Both the position numbers and the translations under genes were made by a program. From positions 78,804 to 142,803 of the forward strand of contig NZ_AKJM01000112.1 of NCBI RefSeq assembly GCF_000282335.1: 64,000 nucleotides of DNA, given 5' to 3'. The notes under the pieces were generated by a model, which was given only the letters and a program-made list of their open reading frames with translations, had not been told where the DNA came from and ran no database searches. The stretch comes from Pseudomonas sp. GM48. Its GTDB lineage: Bacteria; Pseudomonadota; Gammaproteobacteria; Pseudomonadales; Pseudomonadaceae. Shown in pieces: positions 40,383-49,833 of this stretch (positions are counted from its first letter, which is position 1; the number at the start of each line of letters is the position of its first letter).

Positions 40383-41972
40383 ATGACTAGTTTGCATGCC
40401 GACGAGGCTTTCCTCGGCCATTACCAGTTGAGTCATGACCCTTTTGCTCCACGGGTGCCTGGCTTCAAATTTTTCCCGGCCCAGCGCAAACCGGTGCTGG
40501 GACAACTGCATCACCTGGCCCGTTACAGTCAGTTGCTGCTGGTGGTCACCGGCCCCGAGGGCAGTGGCAAGACCCTGTTACGTCAAGCCCTGGTCGCCAG
40601 CACCAACAAGCAATCGGTACAAAGTGTGGTGGTTTCTGCCCGCGGCGCCGGCGATGCGGCGGGGGTGTTGCGCCAGGTGGCCCAGGCGCTGAACGTCGGC
40701 CAGGCCGATGTCGACGCTATCCTGGCTCAAGTGGTGCAGCTTGCCCTGACCGGGCAGGAAGTCTATTTGCTGGTCGATGATGCCGAACAACTGGAAGAGT
40801 CCGCCCTTGAGGCTCTGCTGGTCCTGGCTGCCGGCGCGCCTGAAGGCCGTCCGCATGTGTTCCTGTTCGGTGAAACCTCGCTGATTGCTCAATTGGACCA
40901 GTTGAGTCTCGAAGAAGAGCGCTTCCACGTCATCGAGCTGCAGCCCTACACCGAGGAAGAAACCCGCGAATATCTGGAACAGCGGCTCGAAGGCGCTGGC
41001 CGCGGTATCGAACTTTTCACCGCGGATCAGATCTCTGATATTCACGAAAGCTCCGAAGGTTGGCCTGGCAGCATCAATCAGGTCGCCCGCGATGCAATGA
41101 TCGAAGCCATGATCGCCAGCCGCTCAGCGGTCAAGCGTCCAAAAATGGGGTTCAATATGCCGAAGAAACACGTGTTGGCGATTTCCGCCGTGGTCGTGGT
41201 CGCGGTAGCTGCCGCCTGGTTGATGCCGGGTCGCAACAAGGCACCGACTACAGGTGCACCGGCCAACGAACAGGCGCAATTGCCGCTGGGTCAGGGACAG
41301 CCAACAGCGAACGGCGGTGCTCCGGCCGTCGAATTCGCTGGCAACACGCAGCCGATGCCATTGCCGTTGGTCGGTAACTCGCAGCCGGTCATGCGCGGTC
41401 CGCTGGCGGAAGCGGCGGGAGGCATTACTGAAGGCGACGACGGCGTGCCGGTCGAAGGCTCCAGCGCCACACCGCCGACGGTGACCACCACTGCGCCACC
41501 TGTGGGCGTTCCTGCCGGCCCTGCACCGACACCAGCGGCCAAGCCGGCACCTGCGCCGACTCAGGTTGCCACCGCCAAGCCAGCGCCTGCTCCAGTGGCC
41601 AAGCCTGCTCCAGCACCAGCCAAGCCAGCCGTTGCGGCGGCGGCCAAGCCTGTCGAAAAACCGGCTCCGGTGGCCAAGGCTGCTGGCGGCACCTGGTACG
41701 CCGGTCAGGCTCCGGGCAACTACGTGGTGCAAATCCTCGGCACCAGCTCCGAAACTGCCGCACAAAGCTTCGTCAAGGAGCAGGGCGGCGAGTACCGTTA
41801 TTTCAAGAAAGTCCTCAATGGCAAGCCGCTCTACGTGATCACCTACGGCAACTTCGCCAATCGTGATGCAGCCGTTTCCGCCATCAAGGCCTTGCCAGCG
41901 AAGGTTCAGGCTGGTAAACCTTGGCCTCGCACTGTCGCCAGCGTCCAACAGGAACTGGCAACAACTCGCTGA
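40383..41972 (+). CDS. AAA-ATPase/SPOR-domain protein (DamX-like)
   Basis: Protein of 529 aa with an ATPase-like N-terminal domain (Walker A GPEGSGKT at 57-64; LLVDDAEQL resembling Walker B), a membrane span near residue 265 (KHVLAISAVVVVAVAAAWLM), a long Pro/Ala-rich linker built of PAPA and AKPAP repeats (about 350-440), and a C-terminal SPOR domain (NYVVQILGTSSETAAQSF onwards) that binds septal peptidoglycan. It occupies the place of damX after aroB. E. coli DamX modulates division; a septal role here is inferred. Signals of function in the ATPase part are not proven. Confidence 0.88.
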   Translation: MTSLHADEAFLGHYQLSHDPFAPRVPGFKFFPAQRKPVLGQLHHLARYSQLLLVVTGPEGSGKTLLRQALVASTNKQSVQSVVVSARGAGDAAGVLRQVAQALNVGQADVDAILAQVVQLALTGQEVYLLVDDAEQLEESALEALLVLAAGAPEGRPHVFLFGETSLIAQLDQLSLEEERFHVIELQPYTEEETREYLEQRLEGAGRGIELFTADQISDIHESSEGWPGSINQVARDAMIEAMIASRSAVKRPKMGFNMPKKHVLAISAVVVVAVAAAWLMPGRNKAPTTGAPANEQAQLPLGQGQPTANGGAPAVEFAGNTQPMPLPLVGNSQPVMRGPLAEAAGGITEGDDGVPVEGSSATPPTVTTTAPPVGVPAGPAPTPAAKPAPAPTQVATAKPAPAPVAKPAPAPAKPAVAAAAKPVEKPAPVAKAAGGTWYAGQAPGNYVVQILGTSSETAAQSFVKEQGGEYRYFKKVLNGKPLYVITYGNFANRDAAVSAIKALPAKVQAGKPWPRTVASVQQELATTR

Positions 41973-42183
41973 AGATTCGGCGGCCTTACCCAGGCCGCCT
42001 CTCCAAGCACCTCAAAATTTCTACAAGTGCGCGCAGCCTTCCAGGCTGCGTGCCTTGTGGTGTCTGCGTCACAGTAGTCTTTGAGTCGTTGCGGTCAAAA
42101 TTAAAAAAGTTTTGACTAGCACAGCAGATCGCTTTAAACCTTTCACAAATGCGACATAGATTTGCGACATTTCGTCGTCAAAT
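41973..42183. other. Non-coding stretch before gltB: two hairpins and GCGACAT direct repeats
   Basis: No coding region between the SPOR gene stop and gltB (348 bp). It holds two perfect 8-bp hairpins, GGCGGCCT/AGGCCGCC (41979-41999) and CGCAGCCT/AGGCTGCG (42032-42050), neither with a T-run, which may end the pil-aro-SPOR transcript. Downstream are an A/T-rich stretch and two GCGACAT direct repeats (42151 and 42164). ATTTGCGAC and GTCGTCAAAT form an imperfect inverted repeat just before the promoter, a possible regulator site. Confidence 0.5.
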
Positions 42184-42212
42184 TTGTGAGGCCAAGTGTC
42201 GGTGTGTACAAT
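42184..42212 (+). promoter_or_regulatory. Sigma70 promoter of gltBD
   Basis: TTGTGA, 17-nt spacer, TACAAT. Transcription would begin near 42219, leaving a leader of about 100 nt before the gltB ATG. Confidence 0.6.
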
Positions 42213-42320
42213 GACCTCCCTTTTGCCCCGCAAAGCTGGCGTACGTTCGGCGCGGATGGCAAGTGGTTGAATTGAAAAGAAATTTGCCTCGATCAGAGGC
42301 AGCCTGGTGAGAAAGTGTCT

Positions 42321-45300
42321 ATGAAAGCAGGTCTGTACCAACCAGATGAATTCAAGGATAACTGCGGTTTCGGCCTGATAGCCCATATGCAGGGCGAGCC
42401 CAGTCATACCCTTTTGCAAACGGCCATTGAGGCCCTGACCTGCATGACCCACCGCGGTGGGATTAATGCCGACGGCAAGACCGGTGACGGTTGCGGTCTG
42501 CTGATTCAAAAACCGGACGTGTTCCTGCGAGCCATCGCCCAGGAAACCTTTGGCGTCGAAATGCCCAGGCAATACGCCGTGGGCATGGTCTTCTTCAACC
42601 AGGACCCGGTCAAAGCCGAAGCCGCTCGCGAGAACATGAACCGCGAGATCCTGGCCGCCGGCTTGCAGCTGGTCGGCTGGCGCAAAGTGCCGATCGACAC
42701 CAGCGTCCTCGGCCGCCTGGCCCTTGAACGCCTGCCGCAGATCGAGCAAGTGTTCATCGGCGGTGAAGGCCTGAGCGATCAGGACATGGCCGTCAAGCTG
42801 TTCACCTCCCGTCGTCGCTCGTCCGTGGCCAACGCCGCCGACACCGACCACTACGTCTGCAGCTTTTCGCACAAGACCATCATTTACAAAGGCCTGATGA
42901 TGCCGGCGGACTTGACCGCCTTCTATCCGGACCTGAGCGATGAGCGCCTGCAAACTTCGATTTGCGTGTTCCACCAGCGCTTCTCCACCAACACCCTGCC
43001 GAAATGGCCGCTGGCTCAACCGTTCCGCTTCCTGGCGCACAACGGCGAGATCAACACCATCACCGGCAACCGCAACTGGGCCGTGGCCCGTCGCACCAAG
43101 TTCACCAACGATTTGATGGACCTGGAAGAACTCGGCCCGCTGGTCAACCGCGTCGGTTCCGACTCCTCCAGCATGGACAACATGCTGGAGCTGATGGTGA
43201 CCGGTGGCATCGACCTGTTCCGTGGCGTGCGGATGATCATTCCGCCCGCGTGGCAGAACGTCGAGACCATGGACCCGGACCTGCGTGCGTTCTACGAATA
43301 CAACTCGATGCACATGGAACCGTGGGACGGCCCGGCCGGCGTGGTAATGACCGATGGTCGCTACGCGGTGTGCCTGCTCGACCGTAACGGTCTGCGTCCG
43401 GCGCGTTGGGTCACTACCAAGAATGGTTTCATCACCCTGGCTTCGGAAATCGGCGTCTGGAACTACCAGCCTGAAGACGTGATCGCCAAGGGCCGTGTGG
43501 GACCTGGCCAGATTTTTGCCGTGGATACCGAAACCGGGCAGATCCTCGACACCGACGCCATCGACAACCGTCTGAAGTCCCGTCATCCGTACAAGCAATG
43601 GCTGCGCAAGAATGCCCTGCGCATCCAGGCGACCATGGAAGACAACGACCACGGTTCGGCGTTCTACGACGTCGATCAGCTCAAGCAATACATGAAGATG
43701 TACCAGGTCACGTTCGAAGAGCGCGACCAGGTGCTGCGTCCGCTCGGCGAACAGGGCTACGAAGCCGTGGGCTCGATGGGCGACGATACGCCGATGGCCG
43801 TGCTGTCCCAGCGCGTGCGCACGCCGTACGACTATTTCCGCCAGCAGTTCGCGCAGGTCACCAACCCGCCGATCGACCCGCTGCGTGAAGCCATCGTCAT
43901 GTCGCTGGAAATCTGCCTCGGTGCCGAGCGCAACATTTTCCAGGAGTCGCCGGAACACGCTTCACGCGTGATCCTCAGCTCGCCGGTCATTTCCCCGGCC
44001 AAATGGCGCTCGCTGATGAACCTCGATCGTCCGGGTTTCGAACGGGCGATCATCGACCTCAACTACGACGAAAGCATCGGCCTCGAAGCGGCCATCCGCA
44101 ACGTCGCCGATCAGGCTGAAGAAGCCGTGCGTTCCGGTCGTACCCAGGTTGTGCTGAGTGATCGTCACATTGCCCCGGGCAAGCTGCCGATCCACGCTTC
44201 CCTGGCCACCGGCGCGGTGCACCACCGCCTGACCGAAAAAGGCCTGCGTTGCGACTCCAACATCCTGGTGGAAACCGCGACCGCTCGCGATCCGCATCAC
44301 TTCGCCGTGTTGATCGGTTTCGGTGCCTCTGCCGTTTACCCGTTCCTGGCCTATGAAGTGCTGGGTGACCTGATCCGTACCGGTGAAGTACTGGGCGACC
44401 TCTATGAGGTGTTCAAGAACTACCGTAAAGGCATCACCAAGGGCCTGCTCAAGATCCTGTCGAAGATGGGTATCTCGACCATTACTTCGTACCGTGGTGC
44501 GCAGTTGTTCGAGGCCATCGGCCTGTCCGAGGAAGTCTGCAACCTGAGCTTCCGTGGTGTGCCGAGCCGCATCAAGGGTGCGCGTTTCGTCGACATCGAA
44601 GCCGAGCAGAAAGCGCTGGCCAGCGAAGCCTGGAGCCCGCGCAAGCCGATCCAGCAGGGTGGTTTGCTGAAGTTCGTCCACGGTGGCGAATACCACGCGT
44701 ACAACCCGGACGTGGTCAACACCTTGCAGGCCGCTGTGCAGCAGGGCGACTACAGCAAGTTCAAGGAATACACGTCGCTGGTGGACAACCGCCCGGTGTC
44801 GATGATCCGTGACCTGCTGAAAGTCAAAACCCTCGACACTCCTTTGGACATGAGCGAAATCGAGCCGCTGGAATCGGTGCTCAAGCGCTTCGACTCCGCC
44901 GGTATCTCCCTGGGCGCCCTGTCACCGGAAGCCCACGAAGCCCTGGCCGAAGCCATGAACCGCCTCGGTGCGCGTTCCAACTCCGGCGAAGGCGGCGAAG
45001 ACCCGGCGCGCTACGGCACCATCAAGAGCTCGAAAATCAAGCAGGTCGCGACTGGCCGTTTCGGTGTGACCCCGGAATACCTGGTCAACGCCGAAGTGCT
45101 GCAGATCAAGGTCGCCCAGGGTGCCAAGCCCGGCGAAGGTGGTCAGCTGCCGGGCGGTAAAGTGAACGGTTTGATCGCCAAGCTGCGTTACGCAGTGCCG
45201 GGCGTGACCCTGATTTCGCCGCCGCCGCACCACGACATCTATTCGATCGAAGACTTGTCGCAGCTGATTTTCGACCTGAAACAGGTCAACCCGCAGGCAC

Positions 45301-46766
45301 TGGTCTCGGTGAAGCTGGTAGCGGAAGCGGGCGTCGGCACCATCGCCGCCGGTGTGGCCAAGGCCTATGCGGACTTGATCACCATCTCCGGCTACGACGG
45401 CGGTACCGGTGCATCGCCACTGACCTCGATCAAATACGCGGGCGCTCCGTGGGAACTCGGCCTGGCCGAAACCCACCAGACCCTGCGTGGCAACGACTTG
45501 CGCGGCAAAGTCCGGGTTCAAACCGACGGCGGCCTGAAAACCGGCCTCGACGTGATCAAGGCAGCGATCCTCGGCGCTGAAAGCTTCGGCTTCGGCACCG
45601 CGCCAATGATCGCCCTGGGCTGCAAATACCTGCGCATCTGCCACCTGAACAACTGCGCCACCGGCGTCGCGACCCAGAACGAGAAGCTGCGCAAGGATCA
45701 CTACATCGGTACCGTCGACATGGTGGTGAACTTCTTCACCTACGTCGCCGAAGAAACCCGTGAGTGGCTGGCCAAGCTGGGCGTGCGCTCCCTCGAGGAG
45801 CTGATCGGCCGTACTGATCTGCTGGAAGTCCTCGAAGGCCAGACCGCCAAGCAACATCACCTCGACCTGACCCCGTTGCTGGGCAGCGACCACGTGCCGG
45901 CGGACAAGCCACAGTTCTGTGGCGTGGATCGCAACCCGCCGTTCGACAAGGGCCTGCTGGCCGAGAAAATGGTCGCCATGGCTACTTCGGCGATCAATGA
46001 CTTGAGCGGCGCCGAGTTTGATCTGGAAATCTGCAACTGCGACCGTTCCATCGGTGCACGGATCTCCGGTGAAATCGCGCGCAAGCACGGCAACCAGGGC
46101 ATGGCCAACGCCCCGATCACCTTCCGCTTCAAGGGCACGGCCGGGCAGAGCTTCGGTGTGTGGAACGCCGGTGGCCTGAACATGTACCTGGAAGGCGACG
46201 CCAACGACTACGTCGGCAAGGGCATGACCGGCGGCAAGCTGGTGATCGTTCCGCCGAAGGGCAGCGTCTACCGCACTCAGGACAGTGCCATCATCGGCAA
46301 CACCTGCCTGTACGGCGCTACCGGCGGCAAGCTGTTTGCTGCCGGCACCGCGGGCGAGCGTTTCGCCGTGCGTAACTCCGGTGCCCACACCGTGGTGGAA
46401 GGCACCGGCGATCACTGCTGCGAGTACATGACCGGTGGTTTCGTCTGCGTGTTGGGCAAGACCGGTTACAACTTCGGCTCTGGCATGACCGGCGGTTTCG
46501 CCTATGTGCTCGACCAGGACAACACCTTCGTTGACCGGGTCAACCACGAACTGGTGGAAATCCAGCGGATCAGCGGCGAGGCGATGGAAGCCTACCGCAG
46601 CCACCTGCAACGCGTGCTGAACGAGTACGTCGAGGAAACCGACAGCGAGTGGGGTCGTGAACTCGCCGAGAACCTCGATGATTACGTGCGTCGTTTCTGG
46701 CTGGTCAAGCCCAAGGCTGCCAACCTGAAGTCGTTGCTTTCCAGCACCCGTGCCAACCCGCAGTGA
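42321..46766 (+). CDS. gltB: Glutamate synthase (NADPH) large subunit
   Basis: Iron-sulfur flavoprotein of 1481 aa that transfers the amide of glutamine to 2-oxoglutarate, the GOGAT step of ammonia assimilation. Start ATG 42321 gives a 14-residue propeptide before the catalytic Cys15 (NCGFGLIAHMQGE), exposed after cleavage as in all GltB. Glutaminase domain about 15-420, central domain, FMN-binding synthase domain (about 800-1200) with the 3Fe-4S cysteines in CKYLRICHLNNCATG, and the C-terminal GXGXG beta-helix. A GTG two codons earlier is not needed. Forms a complex with GltD encoded 32 bp downstream. Confidence 0.98.
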   Translation: MKAGLYQPDEFKDNCGFGLIAHMQGEPSHTLLQTAIEALTCMTHRGGINADGKTGDGCGLLIQKPDVFLRAIAQETFGVEMPRQYAVGMVFFNQDPVKAEAARENMNREILAAGLQLVGWRKVPIDTSVLGRLALERLPQIEQVFIGGEGLSDQDMAVKLFTSRRRSSVANAADTDHYVCSFSHKTIIYKGLMMPADLTAFYPDLSDERLQTSICVFHQRFSTNTLPKWPLAQPFRFLAHNGEINTITGNRNWAVARRTKFTNDLMDLEELGPLVNRVGSDSSSMDNMLELMVTGGIDLFRGVRMIIPPAWQNVETMDPDLRAFYEYNSMHMEPWDGPAGVVMTDGRYAVCLLDRNGLRPARWVTTKNGFITLASEIGVWNYQPEDVIAKGRVGPGQIFAVDTETGQILDTDAIDNRLKSRHPYKQWLRKNALRIQATMEDNDHGSAFYDVDQLKQYMKMYQVTFEERDQVLRPLGEQGYEAVGSMGDDTPMAVLSQRVRTPYDYFRQQFAQVTNPPIDPLREAIVMSLEICLGAERNIFQESPEHASRVILSSPVISPAKWRSLMNLDRPGFERAIIDLNYDESIGLEAAIRNVADQAEEAVRSGRTQVVLSDRHIAPGKLPIHASLATGAVHHRLTEKGLRCDSNILVETATARDPHHFAVLIGFGASAVYPFLAYEVLGDLIRTGEVLGDLYEVFKNYRKGITKGLLKILSKMGISTITSYRGAQLFEAIGLSEEVCNLSFRGVPSRIKGARFVDIEAEQKALASEAWSPRKPIQQGGLLKFVHGGEYHAYNPDVVNTLQAAVQQGDYSKFKEYTSLVDNRPVSMIRDLLKVKTLDTPLDMSEIEPLESVLKRFDSAGISLGALSPEAHEALAEAMNRLGARSNSGEGGEDPARYGTIKSSKIKQVATGRFGVTPEYLVNAEVLQIKVAQGAKPGEGGQLPGGKVNGLIAKLRYAVPGVTLISPPPHHDIYSIEDLSQLIFDLKQVNPQALVSVKLVAEAGVGTIAAGVAKAYADLITISGYDGGTGASPLTSIKYAGAPWELGLAETHQTLRGNDLRGKVRVQTDGGLKTGLDVIKAAILGAESFGFGTAPMIALGCKYLRICHLNNCATGVATQNEKLRKDHYIGTVDMVVNFFTYVAEETREWLAKLGVRSLEELIGRTDLLEVLEGQTAKQHHLDLTPLLGSDHVPADKPQFCGVDRNPPFDKGLLAEKMVAMATSAINDLSGAEFDLEICNCDRSIGARISGEIARKHGNQGMANAPITFRFKGTAGQSFGVWNAGGLNMYLEGDANDYVGKGMTGGKLVIVPPKGSVYRTQDSAIIGNTCLYGATGGKLFAAGTAGERFAVRNSGAHTVVEGTGDHCCEYMTGGFVCVLGKTGYNFGSGMTGGFAYVLDQDNTFVDRVNHELVEIQRISGEAMEAYRSHLQRVLNEYVEETDSEWGRELAENLDDYVRRFWLVKPKAANLKSLLSSTRANPQ

Positions 46767-46798
46767 TATGCGCCTGAAGAGTTTGATGAGGTTTTAAA

Positions 46799-48217
46799 AT
46801 GGCTGAACGTCTGAATAATGACTTCCAGTTCATCGAGGTCGGGCGCAAGGATCCGAAGAAGAAACTGTTGCGTCAACGCAAGAAAGAGTTCGTGGAAATC
46901 TACGAACCCTTCAAACCCCAGCAGTCGGCCGACCAGGCCCACCGCTGCCTGGGTTGCGGTAACCCGTATTGCGAATGGAAGTGCCCGGTGCACAACTTCA
47001 TTCCCAACTGGCTGAAACTGGTGGCCGAGGGCAACATCCTCGCCGCCGCCGAGCTGTCACACCAGACCAACACGCTGCCGGAAGTCTGCGGCCGGGTGTG
47101 TCCGCAGGACCGTCTGTGCGAGGGTGCCTGCACCCTCAACGACGGCTTCGGCGCGGTGACCATCGGTTCGGTGGAGAAGTACATCACCGACACCGCGTTC
47201 GCCATGGGCTGGCGCCCGGACATGTCCAAGGTCAAACCGACCGGCAAGCGTGTCGCGATCATCGGTGCCGGGCCTGCGGGCCTGGGTTGCGCCGACGTGC
47301 TGGTACGTGGCGGCGTGACCCCGGTGGTGTTCGACAAGAACCCCGAAATCGGTGGCCTGCTGACCTTCGGCATCCCCGAGTTCAAGCTGGAAAAGACCGT
47401 ACTGAGCAATCGTCGCGAAGTTTTCAGCGGCATGGGCATCGAGTTCCGCCTCAACACCGAGGTGGGCAAGGACGTGACCATGGAGCAACTGCTCGAAGAA
47501 TACGATGCAGTATTCATGGGCATGGGCACCTACACCTACATGAAGGGCGGTTTTGCCGGTGAAGACCTGCCGGGCGTGTACGACGCGCTGGACTTCCTGA
47601 TTGCCAACGTCAACCGCAACCTGGGCTTTGAAAAGTCGCCGGAAGATTTCGTCGACATGAAAGGCAAAAAGGTCGTGGTCCTGGGCGGCGGCGACACGGC
47701 GATGGACTGCAACCGTACGTCGATCCGCCAGGGCGCCAAGTCGGTGACCTGCGCTTATCGTCGTGACGAAGCGAACATGCCAGGCTCGCGCAAAGAGGTG
47801 AAGAACGCCAAGGAAGAAGGCGTGAAGTTCCTCTATAACCGCCAGCCGATCGCGATTGTCGGTGAGGACAAGGTCGAAGGCGTGAAGGTGGTCGAGACCC
47901 GTCTCGGCGAGCCGGACGCCCGTGGCCGGCGCAGCCCCGAGCCGATCCCGGGCTCCGAAGAGATCATCCCGGCCGACGCCGTGGTCATCGCTTTCGGTTT
48001 CCGCCCAAGCCCGGCGCCGTGGTTTGAACAGTTCGAGATCCAGACCGACAGCCAGGGCCGCGTTGTGGCGCCGGAACAAGGCCAGTACAAGCACCAGACC
48101 AGCAACCCGAAAATCTTTGCCGGTGGCGACATGGTGCGCGGCTCTGACCTGGTGGTGACGGCGATCTTCGAAGGCCGCAATGCAGCTGAAGGGATCCTGG
48201 ATTACCTGGGCGTCTGA
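46799..48217 (+). CDS. gltD: Glutamate synthase (NADPH) small subunit
   Basis: FAD- and 4Fe-4S-containing subunit of 472 aa that takes electrons from NADPH and delivers them to GltB. Cluster cysteines are visible in CLGCGNPYCEWKCP and VCGRVCPQDRLCEGAC. The FAD-binding GAGPAGLGCAD and the NADPH-binding VVLGGGDTAMD motifs are intact. It forms the gltBD operon; no terminator beyond a REPIN is seen downstream. Confidence 0.98.
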   Translation: MAERLNNDFQFIEVGRKDPKKKLLRQRKKEFVEIYEPFKPQQSADQAHRCLGCGNPYCEWKCPVHNFIPNWLKLVAEGNILAAAELSHQTNTLPEVCGRVCPQDRLCEGACTLNDGFGAVTIGSVEKYITDTAFAMGWRPDMSKVKPTGKRVAIIGAGPAGLGCADVLVRGGVTPVVFDKNPEIGGLLTFGIPEFKLEKTVLSNRREVFSGMGIEFRLNTEVGKDVTMEQLLEEYDAVFMGMGTYTYMKGGFAGEDLPGVYDALDFLIANVNRNLGFEKSPEDFVDMKGKKVVVLGGGDTAMDCNRTSIRQGAKSVTCAYRRDEANMPGSRKEVKNAKEEGVKFLYNRQPIAIVGEDKVEGVKVVETRLGEPDARGRRSPEPIPGSEEIIPADAVVIAFGFRPSPAPWFEQFEIQTDSQGRVVAPEQGQYKHQTSNPKIFAGGDMVRGSDLVVTAIFEGRNAAEGILDYLGV

Positions 48218-48247
48218 CCACTTTCCAGAAATGGAGTGCGGTCAAAA

Positions 48248-48336
48248 TGTGGGAGCGGGCTTGCTCGCGAAGAGGGAGTGTCAGTCGACGCAATATTGAC
48301 AGGCACACCGAATTCGCGAGCAAGCCCGCTCCCACA
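48248..48336. repeat. REP pair (REPIN), about 90 bp
   Basis: GTGGGAGCGGGCTTGCTCGC arms with GTGGGAG ends outermost, between gltD and hemE. Confidence 0.93.
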
Positions 48337-48470
48337 GTTGTTTCGCGGTGTTGCTAAACTCTGTATTTCATTGCGACAAATTGACCCGATAGACAAAAGA
48401 GCTCCGCTCTTGCCGTGCCTTTTGCGCCCGGCTCTGAGAAAATACCCGCACTTTTTTTCCGGATGCCGAC

Positions 48471-49538
48471 ATGACTGCCCTGAAGAACGACCGTTTTCTC
48501 CGCGCCCTGCTCAAGCAACCCGTAGACGTCACCCCTGTGTGGATGATGCGTCAGGCCGGTCGCTACCTGCCTGAATACCGCGCCAGCCGTGGCAAGGCCG
48601 GCGATTTCATGAGCCTGTGCATGAACCCGGCGTTCGCTTGCGAAGTCACGATGCAGCCGCTCGACCGCTATCCAGAACTGGATGCGGCGATCCTCTTCTC
48701 CGACATCCTGACCATCCCGGATGCCATGGGCCAAGGCCTGTACTTCGAAACCGGCGAAGGGCCGCGCTTCAAAAAAGTCGTCAGCACCCTGGCCGATATC
48801 GAAGCCCTGCCGATTCCCGATCCGCAGAAAGACCTGGGCTACGTGATGGACGCGGTCAGCACCATCCGCCGCGAGCTGAACGGCCGTGTGCCATTGATCG
48901 GCTTCTCCGGCAGCCCGTGGACCCTGGCCACTTACATGGTCGAAGGCGGCTCGTCGAAAGACTTCCGCAAAACCAAGTCCATGCTCTACGACAACCCGCA
49001 AGCCATGCACCTGCTGCTGGATAAACTCGCGCAGTCGGTCACCAGTTACCTCAATGGCCAGATCATGGCCGGTGCACAAGCGGTGCAGATTTTCGACACC
49101 TGGGGCGGCAACCTGTCGGCAGCGGCCTACCAGGAATTCTCCCTGGCCTACATGCGCAAAATCGTCAGCGGCCTGATCCGCGAGCACGATGGTCGCAAGG
49201 TGCCGGTCATCCTGTTCACCAAAAACGGCGGCCTGTGGCTGGAGAGCATTGCCGAGGCCGGCGCCGATGCATTGGGCCTGGACTGGACCTGCGACATCGG
49301 CAACGCCCGCGCCCGTGTCGGCGACAAGGTCGCGCTGCAAGGCAACATGGACCCGACCGTGCTCTACGCCAAACCGGAAGCCATTCGCGCTGAAGTCGGG
49401 CGTATTCTCGCCAGCTACGGCAAAGGCAGCGGCCACGTGTTCAACCTCGGTCATGGCATTACGCCGGAAGTCGATCCGGAACACGCCGGTGCTTTCCTGC
49501 GTGCCGTGCATGAATTGTCGGCGCAATATCACGAATAA
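48471..49538 (+). CDS. hemE: Uroporphyrinogen decarboxylase
   Basis: Cytoplasmic enzyme of 355 aa that removes four carboxyl groups from uroporphyrinogen III in heme biosynthesis. The N-terminal signature PVWMMRQAGRYLPEYR with its substrate-binding arginines is intact, as is the second family pattern GFSGSPWTLATYMVEGGSS. The C-terminal FNLGHGITPEVDPEHA is also typical. Single-gene unit closed by a strong terminator. Confidence 0.98.
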   Translation: MTALKNDRFLRALLKQPVDVTPVWMMRQAGRYLPEYRASRGKAGDFMSLCMNPAFACEVTMQPLDRYPELDAAILFSDILTIPDAMGQGLYFETGEGPRFKKVVSTLADIEALPIPDPQKDLGYVMDAVSTIRRELNGRVPLIGFSGSPWTLATYMVEGGSSKDFRKTKSMLYDNPQAMHLLLDKLAQSVTSYLNGQIMAGAQAVQIFDTWGGNLSAAAYQEFSLAYMRKIVSGLIREHDGRKVPVILFTKNGGLWLESIAEAGADALGLDWTCDIGNARARVGDKVALQGNMDPTVLYAKPEAIRAEVGRILASYGKGSGHVFNLGHGITPEVDPEHAGAFLRAVHELSAQYHE

Positions 49539-49558
49539 CGGCCAACGCCGTTTTCCAG

Positions 49559-49593
49559 AAGCCTGTCCCGCCTTGTGCCGGACAGGCTTTTTT
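49559..49593 (+). terminator. Intrinsic terminator after hemE
   Basis: AAGCCTGTCC / GGACAGGCTT 10-bp stem followed by a T-run, 20 bp after the stop. Confidence 0.93.
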
Positions 49594-49747
49594 ATGTCCT
49601 GCAGAAACATTGCCCGGATAAAGCGTTTCTTCCTGTAAGAGTGTTTTCTTTCTTTGTCGGAAAAACGAGCGCGCAGACTATTCCCGCCCGGCTTGATGAT
49701 TAGTCCTACATAGAACTTTTCGCCATCCCAGTAAGGTTCCAGCCCCC

Positions 49748-49770
49748 CTGTTCAGGACAACGCTGAACAG
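49748..49770 (+). promoter_or_regulatory. Inverted repeat upstream of the LPMO gene
   Basis: CTGTTCAG-N7-CTGAACAG, a perfect 8-bp inverted repeat about 65 bp before the LPMO start. It could be an operator or an RNA hairpin in the leader. Confidence 0.45.
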
Positions 49771-49794
49771 TAACGAAGTAAACATCGCCGCCTG

Positions 49795-49806
49795 CAAGGC
49801 GCCTTG
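49795..49806 (+). promoter_or_regulatory. 12-bp palindrome near the LPMO start
   Basis: CAAGGCGCCTTG, fully self-complementary, 28 bp before the ATG. Function unknown; it may form a cruciform or a short leader hairpin. Confidence 0.35.
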
Positions 49807-49833
49807 TTTTCGATAAGCAGTCTGGAACACATC

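Noticed and set aside
42069..43958. 629-codon minus-strand frame opposite gltB
   Set aside because: No recognisable domain and entirely antisense to gltB, which is intact.
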